Shown: positions 8,175 to 14,839 of the stretch, piece by piece
Layout of the letters: the number at the start of each line of letters is the position of its first letter
How positions within the stretch are numbered: position 1 is the first letter of the stretch
NCBI GenBank assembly: GCA_023247085.1
Contig: JAHFHC010000024.1
Span: forward strand, 1-14,888
DNA: 14,888 bases
From: Microcaldota archaeon
GTDB taxonomy: Archaea > Micrarchaeota > Micrarchaeia > Norongarragalinales > UBA8480
Reading direction: 5' to 3'
Translations under genes and position numbers: made by a program
Notes under the pieces: generated by a model
Told to the model about the DNA's origin: nothing
The model's database searches: none
What the model saw: only the letters and a program-made list of their open reading frames with translations

Positions 8175-8239
8175 TTCGAGGAGCATACGGTTTTCTTTTT
8201 CCATCGATGCTTTTTCTTTTCTCAAAAGAAAAAGGCTCG
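8175..8239 (-). other. tRNA-Leu intron 1, between T-stem and T-loop (53/54), 65 nt
   Basis: The central helix is CGAG/CTCG and the intron helix is GAGC/GCTC. The bulges are AGC (8241-8239) and AAT (8176-8174), cut after the second base. The outer helix is absent or weak, so this is a relaxed bulge-helix-loop form. Inside are CTTTTTCTTTT/AAAAGAAAAAG (8210-8234) and a second purine tract whose plus-strand copy is at 8191-8202. Confidence 0.87.
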
Positions 8240-8332
8240 CTCTCGAACCCATACGGGATAAGGTCCTAAGCCTTACGCGTTTGACCAAGCTTTGCTACCC
8301 CTGCAGGTTTTTATAGTGTTAATAGTAGGGAA

Positions 8333-8341
8333 GTTAAAAGA
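8333..8341 (-). promoter_or_regulatory. Probable TATA-type box of tRNA-Leu
   Basis: CTTTTAAC in transcript sense lies about 33 nt before the first base of tRNA-Leu. It is followed by CTTCCCTAC, close to the TTTTAAACTTCTAC element before tRNA-Pro. Position and sequence fit an archaeal TATA box. The TATAAAA nearer the gene is too close to start the transcript. Confidence 0.4.
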
Positions 8342-8404
8342 TTAAAGTACTTTGGTTACTTTCCTGCTTTTGGTTTTTAGCATTTTAAAAGCTACAAGCG
8401 CGGT

Positions 8405-9130
8405 TTACCCGTACATTGGGTTTGTTTGCATTTTTGAGTAGTCTGAGTGCATTTGTTTCATTTTGTCCATTGCTTCTTTTAGTTTTGACTCGACTTTTTC
8501 TGCTTCTTGTACGAGTGGACGCGTGTCTAGTTGAATGTCGAGTAATCCTAGTGTTTTGTCAAGTAGTTTGGCTGCTGCGCGGGGGTCTAGTGGAGCTGCG
8601 GTTTGTACCATGAAGTTAACTGCTGGGAATTTAGCTGCTGCGCATTCGGCGATTAGCACTCCGGAAACGCCTTGTGTTGCTCCTTCTTTCACTGGTTCAA
8701 ATTTGCGTTTACGCATATCTTCTGCTAGTTTTTTTGTGCTTGTTATTACGTATGTTTTGTCGTCAGGGGTTTGAGAGGCAATGCCGGCGTATGAATAAAT
8801 TGCTTTAGCGTTGTTTTTTTCAGCAAAATTTATTATTTGTTCTGACAAGGGGATAACAAGCTGAGCTGGGATTACTAGTTCGGAAAATATCACTACGAGG
8901 TCGTGTTCTTCGCTTGCATATATGCGCGCTGGCGATACTGGAATGTAATCGTGTATTGCTGCAATTGGGGGAAAGTGCGGGCTAGCGAAGTAGCCAATTA
9001 GCTTCATTTCAAGTTTTTCAGCTAGGTAGCTACTTGCAATTGTGCCGATCATGCCGATTCCGGGGAATCCCTCTATTATAATTGGGTTTTGGAGTTTTGG
9101 TTTATCGACTATGCGAAGTGAAAGAGTCAT
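8405..9130 (-). CDS. PAC2-family proteasome assembly chaperone
   Basis: This 241-aa cytoplasmic protein has the PAC2 signature EGFPGIGMIGTIASSYLAEKLEMK (about 20-43), followed by the conserved GYFASPHFPPIA. Archaeal members (PbaA/PbaB type) help build the 20S proteasome by binding its alpha subunits. After the domain comes a charged helix (about 205-232). The extreme C terminus, MYG, fits the HbYX pattern (hydrophobic, Tyr, any) that docks proteins into pockets of the proteasome alpha ring. It is the last gene of the minus-strand run from 11288, 32 nt after the TadC-like gene. No proteasome subunit lies in the window. Confidence 0.9.
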   Translation of the reverse strand: MTLSLRIVDKPKLQNPIIIEGFPGIGMIGTIASSYLAEKLEMKLIGYFASPHFPPIAAIHDYIPVSPARIYASEEHDLVVIFSELVIPAQLVIPLSEQIINFAEKNNAKAIYSYAGIASQTPDDKTYVITSTKKLAEDMRKRKFEPVKEGATQGVSGVLIAECAAAKFPAVNFMVQTAAPLDPRAAAKLLDKTLGLLDIQLDTRPLVQEAEKVESKLKEAMDKMKQMHSDYSKMQTNPMYG

Positions 9131-9162
9131 AGTACTGGTAACGGAACGCGGGTTAAAATTGT

Positions 9163-9855
9163 TTACGTTAGGAAAAATGGAGCTATATTAAACACAAGTA
9201 GAGAAACTGGCGCAGTGATTGAAAAGAATGTTAAAAAGTGCGCGGAAAATTGCTTGGATAAAAAATAGGATGAAATTACGGCTAGCAAGATGAGATAGAT
9301 GTTTATGGATAGCGTGATAATTGGTAAGGAAACCATTGCGTTAGGCTGAAGAAATACCGATGCTTTAGTTGAAATTGAATAAATAAACGCAATTACGAGC
9401 GGTACAAGTAACGCACAGCATAGCAAGAGGGAGTATTTTTGTAGGGAGGCGTCTGCTTCGATTTGTTCTCGGTCATTGTTTGAGTCAGATAATTCGAGTG
9501 CAAATTGTTTTGCAGTTTGTATGTCGGAGTTGCCGTTTGTGTAAACCTTAGCAAGTAAGTTTCCAGTTTTTTGAATTGTGAAAGAGTGTACAAAAGTTCT
9601 AGAAAGTGCAATGCTCATGGGCGCGCCTTTTTGCGATAATCCTAAAGTTTTTTTGAACAATATACTGGCGGGAGTTTTTAGGGAAGCGGCATTGTGCAAG
9701 CCGGTTTCAAAATTGGTAGAATTGCAAAATGCAAGTAGTGCATCTGGGAGTGTTTTTTCTATGGAGTTTATTTCGCGTTCAGTTTTGAATTGTTTGACTG
9801 CGTTTGCTAGTGCGGGCAAGGCAAAGACTGAAAGCAGGAGTAGAAATTCATACAT
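9163..9855 (-). CDS. TadC-like type II secretion F-domain membrane protein
   Basis: This 230-aa membrane protein has an N-terminal hydrophobic segment (about 1-16) and a cytoplasmic helical region with the F-domain character (KTLPDALLAFCNSTNFETGLHNA, then PMSIALSRTFVHSF). Three further membrane segments lie at about 143-165, 172-200 and 207-229. It fits the second of the two platform subunits (TadC/GspF type) of archaeal and Tad-type pili or secretion systems. SD-like CGGTGA, 9 nt ahead of the ATG, includes the stop codon of the TadB-like gene, so the two are translationally coupled. The ATPase and pilins are not in the window. The family assignment rests on layout and gene pairing, and no sequence search was possible. 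Confidence 0.75.
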   Translation of the reverse strand: MYEFLLLLSVFALPALANAVKQFKTEREINSIEKTLPDALLAFCNSTNFETGLHNAASLKTPASILFKKTLGLSQKGAPMSIALSRTFVHSFTIQKTGNLLAKVYTNGNSDIQTAKQFALELSDSNNDREQIEADASLQKYSLLLCCALLVPLVIAFIYSISTKASVFLQPNAMVSLPIITLSINIYLILLAVISSYFLSKQFSAHFLTFFSITAPVSLLVFNIAPFFLT

Positions 9856-9862
9856 GAGTAGT

Positions 9863-10645
9863 TCACCGATTTTCTTTGAACGTGTTTAATTCTAGGTAGT
9901 AAAGTAGACTAGCGTCGAATAATGGAAACAAGATTACGAATGCAAAAATTATTTGGAATATTGTTAGTGTGAATCCAACTATTTGTCCAAGTAAAGCGAT
10001 TGCAGAAAATAAGGCAGGTAAAACTGCGGCTACTCCTATGAAAAAAGTGCCGAGTAGATTTGCTTTAGCTGCGGATTGTTTTGACTTGTTTTTATTTTCT
10101 TGCACTAAATCCACTCTAAATTTTTTCAATGCCTCGCAATCATTATTTATTGTTAAGTGGAGTATCTTTGAAAAGTTTTGAGATGGAGTTACTACGAGCT
10201 TTGGAAGTAAGTTGGCCGGAGAACCTTTTGAAATTAATTGGATGATTTGTACGTATTCGCTTTTAAGCGCGGGGAAGTGGCGAAGTTCTTTTAATGCGAT
10301 TAATGGATTTGTCCGACATGCTAATTCAGATTCAAGTGAATAGATTAAAAGCGGTAAACTTGAATCAATTTTATTTAGTTTCAATTTAGCATCTAGGCTT
10401 GGGAGTAAAAGAACGAAAATGAATGCCATTGCCGCAAATGGAAGTGCAAAAAGTAAGGGAACGGAAAGCAGTGACAAGAAAGGTATTGAAATAATCGTCG
10501 CGCACATTGTAAATGCAAAGCAAAATGTTGTGTACTTTGCGCTCGATGCATTTGCGAATAATAACTTTAAATTTTTTTCTAGTTGCTTGTCGGTGTTCTT
10601 TAGCAAAGGTGGAAAAACTTCGGATAATTTAATTAGCAGTAGCAT
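9863..10645 (-). CDS. TadB-like type II secretion F-domain membrane protein
   Basis: This 260-aa membrane protein is the likely first platform subunit (TadB type). It has a pair of hydrophobic helices at about 40-85, a cytoplasmic F-domain-like region (SSLPLLIYSLESELACRTNPLIALKEL, about 95-121), and a second pair of helices at about 197-250. I start it at the ATG at 10645. An in-frame TTG at 10660 would add five residues and has no better ribosome-binding site. Its start overlaps the end of the HAD gene by 17 nt and it ends 7 nt before the TadC-like gene. Two such proteins together normally form the membrane base on which an ATPase assembles pilin fibres. Confidence 0.75.
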   Translation of the reverse strand: MLLLIKLSEVFPPLLKNTDKQLEKNLKLLFANASSAKYTTFCFAFTMCATIISIPFLSLLSVPLLFALPFAAMAFIFVLLLPSLDAKLKLNKIDSSLPLLIYSLESELACRTNPLIALKELRHFPALKSEYVQIIQLISKGSPANLLPKLVVTPSQNFSKILHLTINNDCEALKKFRVDLVQENKNKSKQSAAKANLLGTFFIGVAAVLPALFSAIALLGQIVGFTLTIFQIIFAFVILFPLFDASLLYYLELNTFKENR

Positions 10646-11288
10646 GGCTTTGTGGCACAACTTTCAACAAATCTGAAAACTTCGCCAAGTAATGATCTGC
10701 TTTTACTTCTTGATTGCGAGAATTTTTTAACAATGCAAGCATTATGCCATTGCCAACGCCTTTAACGTATTGCGCGTCTACTTCAGTGTCGCCCACATAA
10801 AGGCACTCTGCAGGCTTGAGCTCTAATTTCGAAATTAATTTAACAAGTGAAGTTGAATTTGGTTTTGGTACAATTAACCGTTCTGCTCCAATAACATCTT
10901 CAAAATAGTTGAATAGCTTTAATCTCCGTAAGCCAGCTGGCAAATAATCTTCTGAGGCATTTGACACAACAAATAACCTTAAACCCCGTTTTTTTAGCGC
11001 ATTGAGAGTTTTTCTTGCGCCAGTTACAGGTGAACCGTGCTTTTCTAAATCGCTTTTAAGTATGCCGAGCATCGACTCCGCAAGCGGTCTTGGGTCATAA
11101 TTCAATTGCAATTCACGCAAAAGACAGTCAATCCAATCTAGGGTCGAATAACCAGAAAACTTTAAAGTTTGCTTCGCGGTTGGCTTAGGTAAACCTGCAC
11201 GCGTAAATGCTAGTTGTACTGCGCGTACTATTGGTTTGTCTGAATCTACCAGGGTACCATCGAGGTCAAAAAACACTGCTTTAATCAT
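10629..11288 (-). CDS. HAD-superfamily phosphatase (phosphoglycolate phosphatase-like)
   Basis: This 219-aa soluble enzyme has all four HAD motifs: DLDGTLVDSD (8-17, nucleophile Asp and acid/base Asp), VSNAS (motif II), VPKP (motif III Lys) and GDTEVD (motif IV acids). The alpha-helical cap after motif I is of the size found in the phosphoglycolate phosphatase / beta-phosphoglucomutase group. The substrate cannot be told from sequence. It is the first gene of the minus-strand run, and its 3' end overlaps the TadB-like gene. There is no functional reason for this pairing with pilus genes, so it may be simple co-transcription. Confidence 0.9.
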   Translation of the reverse strand: MIKAVFFDLDGTLVDSDKPIVRAVQLAFTRAGLPKPTAKQTLKFSGYSTLDWIDCLLRELQLNYDPRPLAESMLGILKSDLEKHGSPVTGARKTLNALKKRGLRLFVVSNASEDYLPAGLRRLKLFNYFEDVIGAERLIVPKPNSTSLVKLISKLELKPAECLYVGDTEVDAQYVKGVGNGIMLALLKNSRNQEVKADHYLAKFSDLLKVVPQSHATAN

Positions 11289-11388
11289 AATACGTTTAGG
11301 TTAAGGAGTTTAACAAATTTGTGGTTCGAAAAAGGAACAAATAGAAAAAGAGAAAAAGGCTATAAGCGAAGATGCCATTGTCATTCTT

Positions 11389-11907
11389 ATGAATTTTTTC
11401 GTTGTTATTCGCGGGCCGCTTGGCGTTGGAAAAACAACAATTGCCAAAAAAATTGCCGAAACTCTTGTAGCAGAGTACATTGTTATTGATGCGTTACTGT
11501 CAAAGAAAAAGCTTGACCGGACGGGGGGAGATATTCCGGTTGAAAACTTCTTGCTAGCAACTAAAGTTGTTTTACCTCGAGTGAAGAGAATATTGGAAAC
11601 TGGAAAGTGCGTAGTGTTTGATGGAAATTTTTACAATAGAGAACAAATTGTTCAACTTGTCGAAGAATTGCCATTTGCACATTTTATATTCACACTAAAA
11701 GCGCCGCTTGCAGTTTGTATTAAGCGGGATTCGCAGCGAAAAAAACCGTACGGAAAACCGGCCACAAAAGCGGTTTACAAGCTCGTGTCAAAAGTCAAAA
11801 TTGGAATAAGCATAGATACTAATGGAAAAAGCGAAGAAGAAGTGACAAACGCTATACTTAAAACGGTCTTTGGTCAAAAAAAAACTAAACGCATGAAAAT
11901 TATTTAA
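11389..11907 (+). CDS. P-loop kinase (AAA_33 / gluconate-kinase-like)
   Basis: This 172-aa protein begins directly with a Walker A motif, GPLGVGKTT (9-17). A DGNFYNREQ stretch (about 83-91) stands where Walker B and the substrate site lie in small-molecule kinases, and a lid with RDSQRKKPYG (about 117-126) follows. The layout resembles the zeta-toxin / gluconate kinase / adenylylsulfate kinase group, which phosphorylates small molecules or RNA ends. The substrate is unknown. A TATA-like CTATAAG lies about 27-30 nt before the ATG, so the transcript may be leaderless. The stop codon overlaps the end of the convergent Cys-rich protein gene by 8 nt. Confidence 0.85.
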   Translation: MNFFVVIRGPLGVGKTTIAKKIAETLVAEYIVIDALLSKKKLDRTGGDIPVENFLLATKVVLPRVKRILETGKCVVFDGNFYNREQIVQLVEELPFAHFIFTLKAPLAVCIKRDSQRKKPYGKPATKAVYKLVSKVKIGISIDTNGKSEEEVTNAILKTVFGQKKTKRMKII

Positions 11908-14284
11908 ATAAGCGAACCATCATTTTTAATATTCCGCCAGCGCCTGCTTCTTGCGCAGTCGCTTCATTAGCAAGTGAGCGGCCTTGAGCTTGTAATTCGT
12001 TTCCTTTTGCATCGCACTCACGTTTTAATGTTTCACGGGTAATTTTTGCGCATAAGTCAAACATTGCATTTGCAGCAGCTTCAAGTTTATCTGCTTGCTC
12101 TTGCTTGAGTTTAGCTTCAAGTTTCTCTTGTTCAACTCTAGCTCCAAAAAAGTTAGCAAACTGCGCTTGTAATTCGACTAATACATCTTTCTTTAGCTCT
12201 ACCTTAAGTTGTTCAAATTGAGTTTTTGTAAGCACTATTTTGTCATTCGTTAGTTCAACTTCATGCGCGTCAACACCTGGCAAATCAACTGTTTCTGAAT
12301 TGAACTGTTTGAAAAAGTTATCTTCACCTAGAGATCGCTTCTTGCACTCAAGCTCAGCTTTTCTAAGAATTAGCATTCTGATCTTTTCTTTACTATTATA
12401 GCGTTTGCATAGCGAGAAAGCTTGACTCAACTTGTCTTTACTTTGATCTGCTTGTTCTTTGCATTTTTGATACGGATCTGTTTGTGCTTCACATATTTTT
12501 TGTAGTTTTTGAACATTTCGAGTTGCTTCTAACTTGCATTTATCATCTATGCTTTCACGCGAGTAACTAGCGTACGCATACGCGCGTCTATATGAAGCAC
12601 ACTGAGCTATAAACGCATCTCGATCGATTTTTTCATCTGCTGTGCATACTGATAATTGAATTGGTTGAATTGTATTAGGAGACAATGGCTCAGTTGTAGA
12701 AACAACGGCAGTACCATTAACCACTAACCCAGTGACGAAACGGGGCGCTTGAGTTGAATTCCACTTACAGCCATATGACCAGCATTTAATTGAATTGCTA
12801 CAACCGGATGGATAGTAATCAAATTGAGTTGTTTGGTAAACAACCCCCCCAGCCGAGCACTGCGTATTATGCGCTGGACATTGAGCAGTAGCGCAATCTA
12901 TATCGCACTTGTATTGTGGGCATTGAATTGGAGTAGCAGAGCATCCTAATGGAGAATAGCTATAAGTGGCTGTTTTTACAACTTGACCAGCGGGACAAGA
13001 TGGGAGCGTGCGTTGCCAGTTTCCAGCAAGTGGCGTTCCATCATCAGATGGGCAGGGAGTACTGGCACATACTGCGGGGTCTTTTTGGCACCTATAAGCT
13101 GAGCATTGTAATGTAGAAGAAGGAGATGGACAATTTGGCCCATTGTAAGAATAGCTATATGAACTGACTACTTCTCCCGTCGCACAAGTTGGTTGGGAAA
13201 ATACCGGACACGTTTGCTTAGTACAATCATCATTTGTAGGCGTACTGCAAGTATATGTTGGACAATTTTTTCCATTAATAGAAGTGGTTCCAGTTTGCAC
13301 GACATTTTGTCCAGTTGAACACGCTGGCGCAGAAGGACAATTGTCATTACACACTAAGGTCGTACAAGCTAAATTACGTCCAGAAGAAGTAGTGTAATTA
13401 TACGTATTTGTAACTGTACCATTAACACAATTTATTATCGACGTTTGTTGCGGACAAGATTCACTTGACTGATTTATTATTGAGTTATTTACTGAAGCGG
13501 CCACGCCACACGCATAAGTTTGGCACCCGTTGGAATCTACCCCATTCATAACCGAAATACCGTATTGACAAACCGGTTTAGCGGGGCATATTCTTGCACT
13601 GTCATTTACAACAAACCGAGATTGTTGAACATCACAACGCGGGTACTCGCAGCCGTCAATTGAACGAAAAACAGATGCAATTCCTCCTTTTGCGCTACAG
13701 TCATTCTTCCATTCAACTGCTAAATTTAAATTAGGGCAACTAAAAGAACTATGATTTTCTCCACGACAAAAACGCGTTAACTCGTCTTGATTTTTCTGAA
13801 ATTCAGCCTGACAAGCAATTGCCTCATCAGTGGAGTCTATTAAGGGCTTTTCTGATTCTAATCGTTGCTTACACAAGTCAAATAGTTTACTCTCACTAGG
13901 CAAACAAGTCGCGTCACTGGGCTTGCTTGTCTTAACTAATTCGCAATAATCTCTGCTTCTTTCAAACTCACTTGAAATATTTCCAAGTGAATCACACATA
14001 GTGGCATAATTGAAATTATTCTTTTTAAGTAGTACTTCAACTTCATCAGCTACTTTTTCGGCATTTGGGCAATACTGTAAAAGCGAGTTGCTTGAAACGC
14101 TAGAAAATATGGTTGGCCCAAGCGCCGCAAGCATGATTTCCTCAGAAGAATAGCCATCATAAGAGGTTATAAATTGAACTTCTGCGCCAGCGCCGCGAGT
14201 TGAATATAGCCCGGATGAAATAGCGGATACAGTTGAAAAAAATAAAACAAAACACAATACAAATGAAAAAAGTTTTCTTCTCAT
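11900..14284 (-). CDS. Large exported Cys-rich repeat protein
   Basis: This 794-aa protein has a signal peptide (about 1-21, KLFSFVLCFVLFFSTVSA). An N-terminal region (40-190) has scattered Cys. A repeat region (about 195-506) has six or seven units of roughly 30-55 residues, each of the form CP-x-C-x-x-G-x-V-x(5-9)-Y-x(2-6)-C-x(4-8)-C-x-x-Y-x-C. A long charged helical, probably coiled-coil region (about 560-794) contains further spaced Cys. There is no clear C-terminal membrane helix. The many paired Cys suggest disulfide-linked extracellular modules. I know no named family; short Cys-rich repeats like these occur in surface proteins of small-genome archaea. It is read alone, with a likely promoter at 14336-14350. 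Confidence 0.88.
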   Translation of the reverse strand: MRRKLFSFVLCFVLFFSTVSAISSGLYSTRGAGAEVQFITSYDGYSSEEIMLAALGPTIFSSVSSNSLLQYCPNAEKVADEVEVLLKKNNFNYATMCDSLGNISSEFERSRDYCELVKTSKPSDATCLPSESKLFDLCKQRLESEKPLIDSTDEAIACQAEFQKNQDELTRFCRGENHSSFSCPNLNLAVEWKNDCSAKGGIASVFRSIDGCEYPRCDVQQSRFVVNDSARICPAKPVCQYGISVMNGVDSNGCQTYACGVAASVNNSIINQSSESCPQQTSIINCVNGTVTNTYNYTTSSGRNLACTTLVCNDNCPSAPACSTGQNVVQTGTTSINGKNCPTYTCSTPTNDDCTKQTCPVFSQPTCATGEVVSSYSYSYNGPNCPSPSSTLQCSAYRCQKDPAVCASTPCPSDDGTPLAGNWQRTLPSCPAGQVVKTATYSYSPLGCSATPIQCPQYKCDIDCATAQCPAHNTQCSAGGVVYQTTQFDYYPSGCSNSIKCWSYGCKWNSTQAPRFVTGLVVNGTAVVSTTEPLSPNTIQPIQLSVCTADEKIDRDAFIAQCASYRRAYAYASYSRESIDDKCKLEATRNVQKLQKICEAQTDPYQKCKEQADQSKDKLSQAFSLCKRYNSKEKIRMLILRKAELECKKRSLGEDNFFKQFNSETVDLPGVDAHEVELTNDKIVLTKTQFEQLKVELKKDVLVELQAQFANFFGARVEQEKLEAKLKQEQADKLEAAANAMFDLCAKITRETLKRECDAKGNELQAQGRSLANEATAQEAGAGGILKMMVRLFK

Positions 14285-14335
14285 GAAAATTTGTTAGCTG
14301 TTTTTAACTAATAAACTTATTGACTAGAAGATATT

Positions 14336-14350
14336 GTAGAAGTTTAAAAT
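14336..14350 (-). promoter_or_regulatory. Promoter-like repeat, copy 1 (before the Cys-rich protein gene)
   Basis: ATTTTAAACTTCTAC in transcript sense is identical over 15 nt to the element before tRNA-Pro. It directly abuts the 3' end of tRNA-Gly and lies about 52 nt before the start codon at 14284. As a TATA box it would start transcription near 14320. Confidence 0.5.
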
Positions 14351-14363
14351 GCGATCGCCGGGA

Positions 14364-14427
14364 TTTTCGTAGCTGGAAAATTTTCTTTTCCCAACAGGCT
14401 TTTCTTTTTTATAAAAAGAAAAGGCTT
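14364..14427 (-). other. tRNA-Gly intron 2, T-loop (59/60), 64 nt
   Basis: The outer helix is the T-stem CCGGG/CCCGG and the central helix is TTCG/CGAA. The bulges are ATA (14429-14427) and AAT (14365-14363), cut after the second base. Inside are CTTTTCTTTTT/AAAAAGAAAAG (14399-14423) and a second purine tract, GGGAAAAGAAAA, whose plus-strand copy is at 14381-14391. Confidence 0.88.
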
Positions 14428-14448
14428 ATCGAACCCGGGCCTCAAGCT

Positions 14449-14505
14449 TTTTTCGGAAAACTAGTTTTTAGTTTTCGATCGAACCTTTTTGTAAAAAGGC
14501 TCGCT
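14449..14505 (-). other. tRNA-Gly intron 1, anticodon loop (37/38), 57 nt
   Basis: This is a canonical BHB. The outer helix is CGAGC/GCTTG and the central helix is TTTC/GAAA. The bulges are CAA (14507-14505) and AAA (14450-14448). Inside are a short version of the module, CCTTTTT/AAAAAGG (14484-14499), the palindrome TTCGATCGAA, and a hairpin GAAAACTA/TAGTTTTC. Confidence 0.9.
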
Positions 14506-14647
14506 TGGAAAGCTCGAATCATACCATTAGACTACGACCGCATTTGAGTATTATTTTTTAGGTGAAGTAAGTAATAAAAGAGAATTGTTCAATGCGTTTA
14601 AAGCAACTGAATATTCTAAAAGCAAGTTTGAAATGGGACCACCGAGA

Positions 14648-14681
14648 TATCTGCGCAAAACTAAACGAGTTAATTTTGCGT
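14648..14681 (-). other. tRNA-Pro intron 2, T-loop (59/60), 34 nt
   Basis: The intron is a simple hairpin, CGCAAAA with TTTTGCG (7 bp). It is flanked by bulges AAA (14683-14681) and TAT (14649-14647) and by a weak central helix TTCG/CAGA (one wobble, one mismatch). The geometry is still that of a BHB, and the junction gives TTCGAAT. It has no CTTTTCTTTT module. Confidence 0.82.
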
Positions 14682-14687
14682 TTCGAA

Positions 14688-14753
14688 TTACCGAAACCTT
14701 TTCTTTTTTGGGCTCAAAGACTTTTTTCTTTTTATAAAAGAAAAAAGGGTTTG
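14688..14753 (-). other. tRNA-Pro intron 1, between T-stem and T-loop (53/54), 66 nt
   Basis: The bulges are AGC (14755-14753) and AAT (14689-14687). The central helix is CCCG/CGGT with three pairs, the intron helix is AAACC/GGTTT, and the outer helix is a short TGA/TCG. Inside are CTTTTTTCTTTT/AAAAGAAAAAAG (14721-14747) and a second purine tract whose plus-strand copy is at 14697-14709. Confidence 0.85.
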
Positions 14754-14824
14754 CTCGGGTCACGGCCGCCCCAAGGCCGTAGGATGCCAGGCTACCCCAT
14801 GGTCCCATTAAAATAGTTAGCACA

Positions 14825-14839
14825 GTAGAAGTTTAAAAT
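14825..14839 (-). promoter_or_regulatory. Promoter-like repeat, copy 2 (before tRNA-Pro)
   Basis: ATTTTAAACTTCTAC in transcript sense has its TTTAAA core about 25-30 nt before the first base of tRNA-Pro, the usual place for an archaeal TATA box. It is identical to the element at 14336-14350. Confidence 0.55.

Larger units (their letters stand above)
8119..8304 (-). tRNA. tRNA-Leu(TAG), split by two introns in the T-arm
   Basis: This is a class II leucine tRNA. The acceptor stem is GCAGGGG (8304-8298) with CCCCTGC (8126-8120), and A73 is at 8119. The anticodon TAG (8268-8266) is in loop CTTAGGA, closed by TAAGG/CCTTA. The long variable arm is TCCCGTATGGGTTC. The T-stem GAGAG (8244-8240) pairs with CTCTC (8131-8127). 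Read straight through, the T-loop is missing. Removing two introns (8175-8239 and 8133-8168) joins GAGAG, the six-base exon TTCAAA (8174-8169) and T-CTCTC, which gives the standard TTCAAAT loop. The mature length is 85 nt, normal for tRNA-Leu. No intron is present at 37/38. Confidence 0.93.
14350..14541 (-). tRNA. tRNA-Gly(TCC), split by two introns
   Basis: The acceptor stem is GCGGTCG (14541-14535) with CGATCGC (14357-14351), and A73 is at 14350. The anticodon TCC is at 14509-14507, in loop TTTCCAA closed by CGAGC/GCTTG. The T-stem is CCGGG (14438-14434) with CCCGG (14362-14358). Exons 14541-14506, 14448-14428 and 14363-14350 join to a 71-nt tRNA with T-loop TTCGATT. Introns are at 37/38 (14449-14505) and 59/60 (14364-14427). 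No CCA is encoded. A TTTTATTAC stretch at 14571-14579, about 33 nt before the first base, may be its TATA box. Confidence 0.93.
14634..14806 (-). tRNA. tRNA-Pro(GGG), split by two introns in the T-arm
   Basis: The acceptor stem is GGGACCA (14806-14800) with TGGTCCC (14641-14635), and A73 is at 14634. The anticodon GGG is at 14772-14770, in loop TTGGGGC closed by CGGCC/GGCCG. The T-stem CCGAG (14758-14754) pairs with CTCGG (14646-14642), but is followed directly by intron sequence. Removing introns 14688-14753 (53/54) and 14648-14681 (59/60) joins CCGAG, the six-base exon TTCGAA (14687-14682) and T-CTCGG, giving the consensus TTCGAAT loop. The mature length is 73 nt. As in tRNA-Leu, the anticodon loop is uninterrupted. 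Confidence 0.93.

Noticed and set aside
14364-14753. CRISPR-like array made of the repeated CTTTTCTTTT units
   Set aside because: The copies are few, unevenly spaced and inside tRNA introns, with no direct repeats of constant length or cas genes nearby.
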